Shown here: positions 8,672 through 18,124 of the stretch, piece after piece
How the letters are laid out: every line of letters begins with the position of its first letter
How positions within the stretch are numbered: position 1 is the first letter of the stretch
NCBI RefSeq assembly: GCF_001984195.1
Contig: NZ_MTQN01000009.1
Coordinates: 124,001 to 188,000 of the forward strand
Direction: 5' to 3'
Origin: Kribbella sp. ALI-6-A
Lineage (GTDB): Bacteria > Actinomycetota > Actinomycetes > Propionibacteriales > Kribbellaceae
Length of the DNA: 64,000 nucleotides
Notes under the pieces: generated by a model
The model's database searches: none
Told to the model about the DNA's origin: nothing
Seen by the model: only the letters and a program-made list of their open reading frames with translations
Program-made: the position numbers and the translations under genes

Positions 8672-10243
8672 TCAGCGGGTGGCGCGCTCGACCAGCCGCG
8701 CGGCCATCTCCAGCGCGGCTCGCCGGGTGGCCGGCTCCAGCATCTCCGGGCGCAGCGGCCAGGCGTGCTGGAAGTGCGCGTCGAACGGCAGTACGACGTA
8801 CCCGAGGCCGCGATCGGAGACCGCCGACTGCAGCCAGCGGACCGGCTCCGGATCGTCGGCTCGGTTCTCCGCGATGATCACCAGGCCCTTGCGAACCAGC
8901 ATCTGCTGACCCTCGGGGGTGAGCTGGTCGAGCTGGCCGATGCTGGCCAGCGCGTCCTCGCGGGCCGACGGGATGACCAGCGCGACCGCGTGCGACGAGC
9001 TCGCGACGTACGCCGTGGCCTCCTCGAACAGGCCGGCCGGGCAGTCGACCAGCGAGATCGGGATCTGGTTCGCACCGCCGACGTTACGGGAGGCCAGCAC
9101 GTCGCTGATCGCGTCCGCGGTCGACTCCGCGCGGGCCAGCTGGACCCGGGAGTTCGGCGTGTTCGCGATGCCCCGGTCGAGCCGGTGGGTCAGCTTGCCC
9201 TCCAACGGGAACGCGTCGACCGCCAGCACCAGGTCGGTGCGCTGCGACGCGATCGTGTCCGCCAGCAGCGCGGTCACCGTCGACGTACCGCTCTGCGGGA
9301 CCGGCCCGATCACACCGATCATCCGGCCGATGCCGATCGGGCGGCGGATCACCGCGATGTTCTCGACGTCGCGCTGCATCCGGCCCGAGGCGCCGGCGAT
9401 GTAGGCCGCCTCGGCCGCGAACCGGCCGATCTTGCGGAAGAAACCGCCGGGACGTTCCTCGTGCTGCAGGCCGACCGCGTTGGTTGCCACCGGCAAGGTG
9501 CCGGCCAGCGGGTCCTGGTACTGCGGCGTGTAGGCCTGGCGGCCCGGTCCGCCGTCCGGGGTCGGATCGTCCCAGCCGGTCGACTCCTGTGCCGGGGGCG
9601 CGTTCCAGCTGCCGTCGCCGACGGGCTGCTGGTACTGCGGCGGTGGGCCGTAGTTCGGGTCGTACTGCTGCTGGGCGTACGGCGGTGCTGCCGGCTGCTG
9701 GTAGGTCTGCTCGTACGGCGGTGGAGTCACCGGCGGCGCCGCGCCGTACGGGGGCTGCTCGTACTGCTGTACGGGCGGCTGCTGGTACTGCGGGTAGGGC
9801 GGCTGCTCCTGGTACTGCTGCGGCGGCGGCTGTTGCCATTGCTGCTGCTGTGGCGGCGGGCCGTACTGCTGCGGTGGCGGGTAGTACGGCTGTTGCTGCG
9901 GCGGCGGCGCGTACTGCTGAGGAGGCGGCGGCTGCTGCCACTGCTGCTGCGGAGGCGGGTACTGCTGTGGGGCGTACTGATGGGGAGCCTGCGGCTGCGC
10001 GTACTGCTGCGGCTGCTGCTCCTGCGGGGGCACAGGTGCGCCCCACCCAACGCCGGTCGGCGCGGGTGGTGGCGGCATCGTCGGCTCCGCCGGTGCCTGC
10101 GCCGGGGGCTGGGCCTCACCCTGACTCTGGGGGTGCCCCTGCCCCTGGCCCTGCGCCGGGCCGGAAGCGGGCGCGGCCGAGCGGCCCGCCGACGTGTCAT
10201 CGAGGCGGTCCATCATGTCCGCCTGCCAGTTCGGCCCGGTCAT
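8672..10243 (-). CDS. ParA/MinD-like protein with Gln/Pro-rich N-terminus, type VII secretion locus
   Basis: In this 523-residue protein, residues about 40-235 are a low-complexity Gln/Pro/Tyr region; residues about 265-523 form a ParA/MinD-like domain (IGVIGPVPQSGTSTVTALLA, LVLAVDAFPLEGKL, SLVDCPAGLFEEA). The P-loop lacks the invariant lysines of the deviant Walker A box, so ATP hydrolysis is doubtful. The architecture resembles EspI-like proteins of ESX loci, which are also Pro-rich MinD-like regulators. It starts 9 bases after eccD and is the last gene of the eccC-eccD transcription unit. A regulatory or localisation role in secretion is inferred from context. Confidence 0.75.
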   Translation of the reverse strand: MTGPNWQADMMDRLDDTSAGRSAAPASGPAQGQGQGHPQSQGEAQPPAQAPAEPTMPPPPAPTGVGWGAPVPPQEQQPQQYAQPQAPHQYAPQQYPPPQQQWQQPPPPQQYAPPPQQQPYYPPPQQYGPPPQQQQWQQPPPQQYQEQPPYPQYQQPPVQQYEQPPYGAAPPVTPPPYEQTYQQPAAPPYAQQQYDPNYGPPPQYQQPVGDGSWNAPPAQESTGWDDPTPDGGPGRQAYTPQYQDPLAGTLPVATNAVGLQHEERPGGFFRKIGRFAAEAAYIAGASGRMQRDVENIAVIRRPIGIGRMIGVIGPVPQSGTSTVTALLADTIASQRTDLVLAVDAFPLEGKLTHRLDRGIANTPNSRVQLARAESTADAISDVLASRNVGGANQIPISLVDCPAGLFEEATAYVASSSHAVALVIPSAREDALASIGQLDQLTPEGQQMLVRKGLVIIAENRADDPEPVRWLQSAVSDRGLGYVVLPFDAHFQHAWPLRPEMLEPATRRAALEMAARLVERATR

Positions 10244-10252
10244 ACCATCCGA

Positions 10253-11578
10253 TCAGAAGACGTCGAGCAGATCGCTGAACACCCCGAGAGCTCCGAGCAC
10301 CAACGGGATCAGCGCCACCACGGCCAGCACCTGGATCTGGTCCAGGACCTGGCCGAGCCGGACCTGCACGTGGTCCTGCGGGGTCCAGGCGAGGCCGAAG
10401 CCACCGACCATCGCCACCACCACGAGTAGTCCGACTGCCACCAGTGTGCCACCCACCGACTCCTGAGACAGATCCTGGACCAGCGCGGCGATCACGACTC
10501 CGGCGGCGGTGAACAGCCCGAGCACCTCGGCGGCCAACGGGTACAGCCGCGAGCGCGAGCACAGCAGCAGCGCCAGCAGGGCCGCGATGCTGACCGTCCA
10601 GGCCGATCCGTGCATCGCGAGCACCACGCCCGCCGCGGCGGACCAGAGCGCGATCGCCGTCGCGGCCAGCGCCAGGCCGACGTGCGCCGCGTTGAGCGCC
10701 GCCTCGACGTCCGGGCGGGCGATCTCGTCACCCCGCGCCCGTACGTCGTCCAGGGCGGTCAGCCCGGACAGCGAGAGCGCCAGCCGGGGCAGCACACCGA
10801 GCAGCAGCACGGCCACGACCGCGATCAGCGCGCTCAGCTTGTGCGCGGAGACGCCCCCGCCGACGCCGATGATCCAGATCACCGCGAAGATCATCGCCGT
10901 ACCGCCACCGACCAGACCGCCGCCGGCCAGCCCGGCCATCGCGAACAGCAGCGGTCCGACCGCCAGCGCGAGCGCGATGATGCCGCCACGCATCGGCACC
11001 GACCAGCTCTCCGAGACACCGAGCGACCAGGCCACGATGGCGAGCAGGATCGGAGTCACCACCAGCAAGGTGATCGCGGCCGCCCGCTGGTCCGCCCGGC
11101 CGAGCACGACACCACCGAGACCGGTGATGATCGCGACCACCAGCACCACGAACGCCGCGATGTCCGGCTCGGTCCCCCGGGCCAGCGCGATCGCACCGGC
11201 CAGCAGCGCGAAGATCAGCGCCGCACCCGCGGCCCACTGGCGGTGCTTGCGCTGGAAGGTGGTGCCGCGCCGTTCGAGGTCGTCCACCGCCTCCTCGGCC
11301 ACGTCGTACACGGTCGGCGGCGGCGGGACCTCGCCCTCCGCGGCCAGCCGGAGCACCGCGCCGTCACTGATCTGCGCCGACCCCAGCGTCAGCTCCAGCG
11401 AGACCGTCTGCCCGGTCGGGGTGGTCAGGTACCGGCGCCGGGGCGACGGATCGACCGGTTCGCCGAGCATCCGCAGCAGGTCCGGCATCAACCGGCCCAA
11501 CGGCTCGTCGACCGGCAGTACGGCGTCCATCTGACGCTGCCTGCCGATGATGGTCACCCGGCTGTAGACCGCAGCCAC
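10253..11578 (-). CDS. eccD: Type VII secretion integral membrane protein EccD
   Basis: The 441-residue protein begins with a ubiquitin-like domain (residues about 1-85, SRVTIIGRQRQMDAVLPVDE) and continues with about 11 hydrophobic helices from residue 120 to the end. This is the EccD layout, and the length is typical. EccD forms the membrane vestibule of the ESX channel. The GTG start has GAGGT 8 bases upstream. It follows the DUF6177-type gene by 52 bases and precedes the MinD-like gene by 9, so the secretion genes form one unit. Confidence 0.92.
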   Translation of the reverse strand: MAAVYSRVTIIGRQRQMDAVLPVDEPLGRLMPDLLRMLGEPVDPSPRRRYLTTPTGQTVSLELTLGSAQISDGAVLRLAAEGEVPPPPTVYDVAEEAVDDLERRGTTFQRKHRQWAAGAALIFALLAGAIALARGTEPDIAAFVVLVVAIITGLGGVVLGRADQRAAAITLLVVTPILLAIVAWSLGVSESWSVPMRGGIIALALAVGPLLFAMAGLAGGGLVGGGTAMIFAVIWIIGVGGGVSAHKLSALIAVVAVLLLGVLPRLALSLSGLTALDDVRARGDEIARPDVEAALNAAHVGLALAATAIALWSAAAGVVLAMHGSAWTVSIAALLALLLCSRSRLYPLAAEVLGLFTAAGVVIAALVQDLSQESVGGTLVAVGLLVVVAMVGGFGLAWTPQDHVQVRLGQVLDQIQVLAVVALIPLVLGALGVFSDLLDVF

Positions 11579-11630
11579 CCGTCACACCTCTCTGATCGTC
11601 ACTACTAGCTAGCGAGTACTGCTGCGCGGT

Positions 11631-12677
11631 TCAGCCGCGTACCGGCGCCCCCGGCGGCACCAGCCGGCCGAGCAGCGCGCTGTAGATGTTCCAGTCCAGC
11701 TGGTTCTTGCCGTCGCCGATCGGGTACCACACCGCCGGTGTGGCGGACGGGCCGATCTTGACCGGCGTGATCTCGGCGACGCCGGTCAGGTCCAGCGCCT
11801 TCTCCGCGCCGGTGCCGCGCAGCGCCTCGTTGCCGACCGCCATCGCCATCGGAGCCGGTACGCCGGTCCAGTGCGGGATCGCGTTGGTGTCGGTCCCGTT
11901 GCCGCGGGCGCCCTGGGCGAAGAACGAGACCAGCGTGAACGCGTTGGCCAGCCGCTCCCCCACCTTGCGGACGTCGTCCTGGGTCGGCAGCCCGTCCGGC
12001 GTGGAGACGGCCATCGTGATGACCTCCTCGAGCCCGGCCGGGCGGCGGTGGATCTCGACCGCACCGGCCGCACTGAGCCCGGCGCTGCCACCGCTGACCG
12101 ACAACCAGGTCGGCTTCGGTGCGCGCCGCCGGCAGTACGCCGTGAGCTGGCCGACGTTCCAGGGCTGGGTCACCGGCTCGGCCGTGCCCCAGCCGGCCGG
12201 CTTGACGCCGGTCAGGTCGGTGAACAGCTGCTCGGCGGCCTTGCCGACCACCGTCGTCTCCAGCGCCTGGTAGCGGACGCGGGCGGTGATCATCAGCTGC
12301 CAGGGCAGCTCCAGCTCCACCGCGGCGAAGGTCGGGCTCATGTCGACCTTGTCCTGCTCGCCGGCGGCGACCGCAGCGAACATCTGGCCGTCCCAGTGCA
12401 GCTTCGAGCCGCCCAGGCCGTCGTACGCGCCCTCGCCGTTCGGCTCGGTCACCACCCAGCGCGACTCGTAGCCGCTGAACAGGGTGGCCCGGGCGTTGAA
12501 GGTGAGCTGTGTGGTCGCCGGGGTGACCAGCTGCAAGCCGAGGCCGGCCGACTCCGCGGCCGCGAGCGCGTCCACCAGCCAGGCGGACATGCCGACCACC
12601 GGGCGGTCCTGCATGATCACGACGACCTTGTCGGTCCGGATGTCGATCGCCGGACTGAGCTCGATCGGGTTAGGCAT
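11631..12677 (-). CDS. DUF6177-type protein of type VII secretion loci
   Basis: This 348-residue soluble protein has no signal peptide. Motifs include VVVIMQDRPVVGMSAWLVDA, TQPWNVGQLTAYCRRRAPKP and AVSTPDGLPTQDDVRKVGERLANAF. From memory these match the DUF6177 family, found beside EccC/EccD in Streptomyces-type ESX loci. The true start is the ATG at 12677, overlapping the preceding stop by 8 bases. The in-frame extension upstream is a shadow of the neighbouring gene. Its role in secretion is unknown. Confidence 0.7.
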   Translation of the reverse strand: MPNPIELSPAIDIRTDKVVVIMQDRPVVGMSAWLVDALAAAESAGLGLQLVTPATTQLTFNARATLFSGYESRWVVTEPNGEGAYDGLGGSKLHWDGQMFAAVAAGEQDKVDMSPTFAAVELELPWQLMITARVRYQALETTVVGKAAEQLFTDLTGVKPAGWGTAEPVTQPWNVGQLTAYCRRRAPKPTWLSVSGGSAGLSAAGAVEIHRRPAGLEEVITMAVSTPDGLPTQDDVRKVGERLANAFTLVSFFAQGARGNGTDTNAIPHWTGVPAPMAMAVGNEALRGTGAEKALDLTGVAEITPVKIGPSATPAVWYPIGDGKNQLDWNIYSALLGRLVPPGAPVRG

Positions 12678-13104
12678 TCTGGCCTCCAGCGCCGTGCGGG
12701 GCGGCGGACGTCTCGGCAGCGGGGGTCTGCGGGGCGGGCGGGTCGAACGGCGGCGGCGCCGGCTTCCAGACCCGGCCGCCGAGGCGCTCGACCAGCTTCT
12801 CGGCGTACCGGTCGGCGAGCTCCGGGGCGCCGTCCTGCGGCTTGGCCCGGACCTCCATCCACCACACCGGAGTCTCCGTGCCGGCCAGCTCCGGACCGAG
12901 CAGCCGCTCGACCTCACCGGGGACCTGGATCAGGATCGGCGCCTCCAGCGAGGCCAGCGGAACCCCCTCCGGGTCGCACAGCTGCAGCACCGCGCCGTCG
13001 GAGACCTCACGCACCAGCCAGTCCGGTCCCGCGGCCATCATGCCGGCGAGCACGTCCTGGTACGACGGCCTGCCGTCGATCAGTGCCACCACGTCGTAGC
13101 TCAC
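12670..13104 (-). CDS. Small accessory protein of the type VII secretion locus
   Basis: The 144-residue protein starts MSYDVVALIDGRPSYQDVLA and contains SLEAPILIQVPGEVERLLG and PVWWMEVRA, followed by a Pro/Ala-rich tail. Genes with this pattern sit before the DUF6177-type gene in Streptomyces-type ESX loci, so the two may act together. No enzyme motif is seen. It starts 1 base after the eccC stop and overlaps the next start by 8 bases, so it is firmly in the secretion operon. Confidence 0.7.
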   Translation of the reverse strand: MSYDVVALIDGRPSYQDVLAGMMAAGPDWLVREVSDGAVLQLCDPEGVPLASLEAPILIQVPGEVERLLGPELAGTETPVWWMEVRAKPQDGAPELADRYAEKLVERLGGRVWKPAPPPFDPPAPQTPAAETSAAPHGAGGQNA

Positions 13105-13105
13105 T

Positions 13106-16100
13106 TCACTCCGCCTTCTCGTCGGCGGCGGACGTGGTTCCGTCCGCCAGTGCGGTCTGGATCAGGGAGGGGCGTTCGCCCCGCCGGACGAACAACCCAC
13201 GGCCGGGCGGGTAGTTGCCCGGGGCGGCGCCGGTGAACAGCGCGCCCTCGCTCTTGTCTCCCGACAGCACCAGGCCGGCGGTGCCGGACTCCATCACGGT
13301 GGTCAGGAACGGTTCGTACAGCGCGCGACCGGCGCCGGCGGCCCGGCGGGCGATCACGAAGTGCAGGCTGATGTCGCGGCCGGAGGCGATGTAGGGCAGG
13401 AACGGGTCCATCGGCGCCTGGCCACCACTGGTGAGCAGGTCGTAGTCGTCGGCGACGACGATCACCTTCGGCCCGTCCACCGGCGGCGGGGCAGCGTCGC
13501 TGAGGTCGTCCGGCAGCCGCTTCTCCAGCTCGCCGGCCACTCCCCCGGCCAGCCCGGCGCCGACCCGGCCGCTGGTCGCGTAGCCGCCCAGGTACTTGTC
13601 CGGCAGGAACCCGCGCAGACCGCGCCGCGGGTCCATCACCGCGAACACGATCTCGTCCGAGGTGTACCGGTCGGTGAGCTGCTCCATGATCAGCTTCAGC
13701 AGGTTGGTCTTGCCCGACGCCGTGTCGCCGAAGATCACCAGGTTGCCGTCACGCTCGAACAGGTCGAGCAGGACCGGCGCCATCGCGGTCTCGTCCAGAC
13801 CGATCGGCACCCGGACCGGCTCCTGCTGCGGACCGGGCATCGTCGACCGCTCGAGCCGGTGCGGCAGCACCCGGACCGGCGGCGCGACCGGCCCCTGCCA
13901 GGCCGAGCTCAGCGCCAGCGCCTGACCCTGCATCGCATCGGTCAGGTCGTCGTCCTGCAGCAGGCTGTCCACTCGCGGCAAGGCGAGCTGGGCGAACAGC
14001 TTGTTGCGCGGCGTCAGCACCCGGCCCGGCCCGGCGTTGCGCATGGTCTCCTGCAGCCGGCGGTCGATGTTGGAGTCCGACGGGTCGTTCAGCCGCAGCT
14101 CCAGCACCGTGCCGAACAAGGTCTGGGTGGCCATCCGGACGTCGCTCCAGCGCAACATCGCGGTGACCATGTGGATGCCGTAGCTGCTACCCCGCTGGAC
14201 CAGATCCGCGATCGGTTCCTCCAGCTCGTCGAACGTGGTCTTGATCGCGCCGTAGTTGTCCAGCACCAGCACCACGTCGGCGACCGGCAGCTCCGGCACC
14301 TCACCGGCGGCGTGCATCGCGCGCAGCCGTTCCATCGTGTCGATGCCGCGGTCGCGGAAGACGATCTCGCGCTGGTCGAGCATGCCGCGGACCTCTTCCA
14401 GCGTCCGCCGGATCTTCTCCCGGTCGGTCCGGATCGCGACGCCACCGACGTGCGGCAGGTCGGCCAGCGGCTGCAGACCACCACCCGCGAGGTCGATCGC
14501 GTAGATCGCGACCTCCTTCGGCGTGTAGCTGTGCGCCAGGGAGGTGACCAGCGTGCGCAGGAACGTCGTCTTGCCCGACGACGGGCCGCCGATCAGCGCG
14601 CAGTGACCACCCGTGTGGGTCAGGTCGAGGCGGAACACGCTCTGGCTCTGCTTGCGCGGATCGTCGATCACACCGATCGCCGGCGCCATCGGCGGACTCG
14701 GTACGGCGTACTGGAGACCGCGGGCCGCGGTCAGGTCGATCGGGCCGCCGACCTGGTCCAGCGTGCAGACCTTCGGCAGCGGCGGCAGCCACACCTGCGG
14801 GACCGGCGTAGCGGCCGGCTTGACCTGCTCGACGAACACGCCGAGCACGGTCGGTCCGGTGGTGCGTTCGGTCGAGTCGTCCTTGTCGTCCTTCTTCTCG
14901 TCCTCGGCCGCCAGCTTCGCCAGGTCCGGCTGCTGGTACGGCGTGACCAGGTACGGGCGAACCGCCGGGCCGTCCTTGTCCTTGTCCTGGTCGGGCACCA
15001 CGCGGCCCTTGTACGGCCCGGACACGTACGCCGCGCGGAACCGCTGGTACACGCTGGTGTCGACCTTCAGGTACCCGAAGCCGGGCAGCGGCGGCAGGTG
15101 GAACGCGTCCTCGGTGTCGAGCACGGTTCGGCTCTCCTCCTCGGAGAACGTGCGCAGACCGAGCCGGTAGGACAGGTAGGTCTCCAGGCCGCGCAGCTTG
15201 CCCGCCTCGACCCGCTGACTGGCCAGCAGCAGGTGGACACCGATCGACCGGCCGATCCGGCCGATCGACAGGAACAGATCGATGAAGTCCGGCCGCGCGG
15301 TGAGCAGCTCGCCGAACTCGTCGATCAGCACGAACAGGTGCGGGAACGGCTTCATCTCCGGCCGCTGCTGGCGCAGCAGTCGGTAGTCGGTGATGTTGGC
15401 GACGTTCCCGGCGTCCTTCAGCATCTGCTGGCGGCGCTGCACCTCACCGGCGAGGCTGGCGTAGGCGCGCTCGGTCAGGCTCGGGTCGTCGACCAGGTTG
15501 GTGATGATGCCGGCCACATGCGGCACACCGTCGAACGGCGCGAACGTCGCACCACCCTTGTAGTCGATCAGCACCATCGCCAGGTCCTCCGGCGAGTGCG
15601 TGGCGAGCAGGCCCATCACCAGCGTGCGCAGGACCTCGGACTTGCCGGAACCGGTCGCACCGATGCACAGACCGTGCGGCCCCATACCGAGCTGGGCCGA
15701 CTCCTTCAGGTCCAGTACGACGGGCTGGCCGTGGCTGTCCAGGCCGAGCGGCACCCGGAGGAACGCCCGCTCGTGCCGCGGCACCCACATCCGCTCCAGG
15801 TCGAGATCACCCGGGTCCTCGATGTGCAGCAGGCTCATGAAGTCGACGGTCTTCAGCGACGCGTCCTCCTCGAGCGACTCCTCCGACAGCCGCAGCGGCG
15901 CCAGCGAGCGAGCCAGGCCTTCTGCGGTCGCCAGTGGGGTGTCGTCGAGCTGCCCCTCGGCGGTCAGGTAGCCACCGCCGCGCAGGTCCTCGACCAGGAC
16001 ACGGCCCTCGTGCACAGTGATCCGGATGGCGACGTTGCTCGGCTCCTGCATCCGGTCCTGGACCAGGTGCAGCACGGTCACGCCTACCTCGCCGATGCTC

Positions 16101-17125
16101 AGCGTGGGGTCGGCCGGGACAACTTCGGTCGCCACGTCACCGTACGTGTCGTGCAGCACGAGCATGCGCTGGATCATCCGGCGCTGGTCCTTGCCGAGCG
16201 AGCCGCGGCGGGCCTCGCTGGCCAGCGTGACACGGGCGGCGACGTCGTCGCGGATCAGCTCGGCCAGGTCACCCGGCTTCGCCGCGACCCGGCGGAACGG
16301 GTGCGGCCCTTCCCGGCGTTCCGGGTCGACGGTGTGCGGGAGCCAGCCGACCCACTGCCACTGGTCGAGCGCACTGGCCGGGAAGCTGGCGGCCATCTCG
16401 AGGTCGTCCGGCGCGTGGAACACCGCCGCCTGCAGCAGCAGCGCCCGCGCGATCCGTACGACGCCGTCGCGGTCGCCGACGATGCTGACGTTGCCGGCCA
16501 GGTCCAGCGGGATGGTCAGCGGCATGTCCGGCATCAGCGCGAACCGGCGGGCCAGCGCTTCGGCCTCGGCCAGCATGAACGGGTCCGGCGGGTCCATCAT
16601 CGAGCCCGACTGCGCCAGCGTCGCCGGAACCACGGGCATCCGCCCGGTCGCGCAGCGCACCAGCAGGAAGTCGGGGTCGCTGCGCCGCCGTTCCCACAGC
16701 CGGGCCGGGTCGCGGACGCAGTCCACCAGGGCGTCGGCCGGCGGGTTCAGCGCGAGCGCGGTCTTGCGGGTCTGGCGCTCCATCTTGCCGAACTCCTCGC
16801 GCAGCCGCTCGAGGTAGTCCAGGTACCGGTTGCGCTGGTCACGGCTCTCCTTGCCGGAGCGGCCGCGCTGGGAGAACATCATCCCGAACGTGCCGATCAC
16901 CGTCAGCGCCAGCACCCCGACGCCGATCACCGCGGACGTACCGGTCCGCATCGTGCTCATCATCCCGACCGAGCCGAGCACACCGACCGCCGGCATCAGC
17001 GCCTGCGCCGCGTTGCCGCCGGCCTTGCCTCGTGCGCCGGGCGGCGGGGTCTCGATCACCCGCGGCTGCCCGGTGTCGATACTCCGGGTGCTCCGCGCCG
17101 GGCGGTGCACGAGTCGTGTCGACAC
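13106..17125 (-). CDS. eccC: Type VII secretion ATPase EccC (fused, three FtsK/SpoIIIE domains)
   Basis: The 1339-residue motor of the ESX system has two membrane segments at about residues 43-85, then three FtsK/SpoIIIE ATPase domains. Their P-loops are GATGSGKSEV (about residue 490), GGPSSGKTTFL (about 845) and GDTASGKTNLL (about 1130). The first domain has a full Walker B (LIDEFGELL). Mycobacterial ESX-1 splits this protein in two, whereas here it is fused. The GTG start has GGAGAG just upstream. It is the first gene of the unit that runs to the MinD-like gene. eccB, eccE and mycP are not in the window. Confidence 0.95.
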   Translation of the reverse strand: MSTRLVHRPARSTRSIDTGQPRVIETPPPGARGKAGGNAAQALMPAVGVLGSVGMMSTMRTGTSAVIGVGVLALTVIGTFGMMFSQRGRSGKESRDQRNRYLDYLERLREEFGKMERQTRKTALALNPPADALVDCVRDPARLWERRRSDPDFLLVRCATGRMPVVPATLAQSGSMMDPPDPFMLAEAEALARRFALMPDMPLTIPLDLAGNVSIVGDRDGVVRIARALLLQAAVFHAPDDLEMAASFPASALDQWQWVGWLPHTVDPERREGPHPFRRVAAKPGDLAELIRDDVAARVTLASEARRGSLGKDQRRMIQRMLVLHDTYGDVATEVVPADPTLSIGEVGVTVLHLVQDRMQEPSNVAIRITVHEGRVLVEDLRGGGYLTAEGQLDDTPLATAEGLARSLAPLRLSEESLEEDASLKTVDFMSLLHIEDPGDLDLERMWVPRHERAFLRVPLGLDSHGQPVVLDLKESAQLGMGPHGLCIGATGSGKSEVLRTLVMGLLATHSPEDLAMVLIDYKGGATFAPFDGVPHVAGIITNLVDDPSLTERAYASLAGEVQRRQQMLKDAGNVANITDYRLLRQQRPEMKPFPHLFVLIDEFGELLTARPDFIDLFLSIGRIGRSIGVHLLLASQRVEAGKLRGLETYLSYRLGLRTFSEEESRTVLDTEDAFHLPPLPGFGYLKVDTSVYQRFRAAYVSGPYKGRVVPDQDKDKDGPAVRPYLVTPYQQPDLAKLAAEDEKKDDKDDSTERTTGPTVLGVFVEQVKPAATPVPQVWLPPLPKVCTLDQVGGPIDLTAARGLQYAVPSPPMAPAIGVIDDPRKQSQSVFRLDLTHTGGHCALIGGPSSGKTTFLRTLVTSLAHSYTPKEVAIYAIDLAGGGLQPLADLPHVGGVAIRTDREKIRRTLEEVRGMLDQREIVFRDRGIDTMERLRAMHAAGEVPELPVADVVLVLDNYGAIKTTFDELEEPIADLVQRGSSYGIHMVTAMLRWSDVRMATQTLFGTVLELRLNDPSDSNIDRRLQETMRNAGPGRVLTPRNKLFAQLALPRVDSLLQDDDLTDAMQGQALALSSAWQGPVAPPVRVLPHRLERSTMPGPQQEPVRVPIGLDETAMAPVLLDLFERDGNLVIFGDTASGKTNLLKLIMEQLTDRYTSDEIVFAVMDPRRGLRGFLPDKYLGGYATSGRVGAGLAGGVAGELEKRLPDDLSDAAPPPVDGPKVIVVADDYDLLTSGGQAPMDPFLPYIASGRDISLHFVIARRAAGAGRALYEPFLTTVMESGTAGLVLSGDKSEGALFTGAAPGNYPPGRGLFVRRGERPSLIQTALADGTTSAADEKAE

Positions 17126-17226
17126 TGTCTCTCCTCAGCTGGGCCCGACCGGCCCCTCGACTGCACGACATGAACGCCTCAGATGGCATGCTGCACCGGA
17201 CTCTAGTGGAGGGGCGGCTCATACCG

Positions 17227-18114
17227 ATGACCGAGACACCGTTCGACCCGCGGCAGGTGCTGGACCTGGTCGCCGACCTGCTGCCCGTCCTGCTGCCGGA
17301 CGCCGAGCTGGACCCGGCGGGGCCGATCGTCAAGCTGCGCTGGAGTCGCGGCGGTCTGGTGTCCAGCGCCGAGGTCGGCCTGACCGAGCTCGTCGATCGA
17401 TGCCGCCAGCAACCGAATCACCTGTGGCCGCGCACCGTCGACGACTGGCTGCGCGCGGTCGTCGACGAGATCGGCGTCGCCACCGACGAGCACCTGTACG
17501 GCGCCGTCGCCGAACGCCAGCGGGTCACGCTGCGCCCGCAGGGCTGGTCGGCGGCGTACGACAGCGTGCTGGCCGGCCTCAGCGTCCCGTTCGGCCGGTA
17601 CTTCGAGATCGTCTTCGGCATCCAGAGCGGCCCGGACTGGCACCGCCTCACCCAGGTCCGCCGGGTCATGCACGGCCTCCACCTGCCCGGCAGCCCGTCC
17701 GGCCTGGAGATCACCCTGAACGGCCTCGCGGGCCTGACCCTACAGGAAGTCCCCGGCACCCCGTGGCGCCGCTTCATCCGGCCCGGCGACCAGACCGTCG
17801 GCCTGGCTTTGGTCGACCACGAAAAGCTCCTCCCCAACGGCGGCAAGGGGCGCGGCTCACTGCTCGCCCTGCCCTCCACCGACCAGTTGGTCCTCTGTCC
17901 CGTCGACCGCAAGCAGGACATGCAGGCCCGCGTCGACGAGTTCGCCCACTGGGTCGCCAAGGCCCACGCCGACGCGGCCGACCCCTGCTCCCCGGGTGTC
18001 TACTGGCTGGTCGGCGAACTGCTCGCCGAACTCCCGGTCGACCTCGGCGTCACCCCGTCGGTCACGTTGCCGAAGGCCCTCAAATCCCCGTTCTGGCGCC
18101 GTCGCCGTACCTGA
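17227..18114 (+). CDS. Uncharacterised protein divergent from eccC
   Basis: The 295-residue soluble protein is of no family I can name. It starts MTETPFDPRQVLDLVADLLP. GGAGGGG lies 12 bases before the ATG, and the upstream in-frame extension crosses the eccC promoter region and is unlikely. There is no signal peptide, membrane helix or catalytic motif. The gene shares a 101-base intergenic region with eccC and ends 10 bases from the convergent A1 gene. A link to type VII secretion or to the adjacent array is inferred from position only. Confidence 0.7.
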   Translation: MTETPFDPRQVLDLVADLLPVLLPDAELDPAGPIVKLRWSRGGLVSSAEVGLTELVDRCRQQPNHLWPRTVDDWLRAVVDEIGVATDEHLYGAVAERQRVTLRPQGWSAAYDSVLAGLSVPFGRYFEIVFGIQSGPDWHRLTQVRRVMHGLHLPGSPSGLEITLNGLAGLTLQEVPGTPWRRFIRPGDQTVGLALVDHEKLLPNGGKGRGSLLALPSTDQLVLCPVDRKQDMQARVDEFAHWVAKAHADAADPCSPGVYWLVGELLAELPVDLGVTPSVTLPKALKSPFWRRRRT

Positions 18115-18124
18115 CTCGCCCCGC

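Noticed and set aside
13361..17173. Open frame of 1270 codons on the plus strand opposite eccC
   Set aside because: It is a high-GC shadow with Arg/Gln/His-rich composition, no family motif, and full overlap with the clear eccC gene.
17032..17226. Longer start for the gene at 17227
   Set aside because: The extension is the antisense of the eccC 5' end and has no conserved features; a ribosome site precedes 17227.
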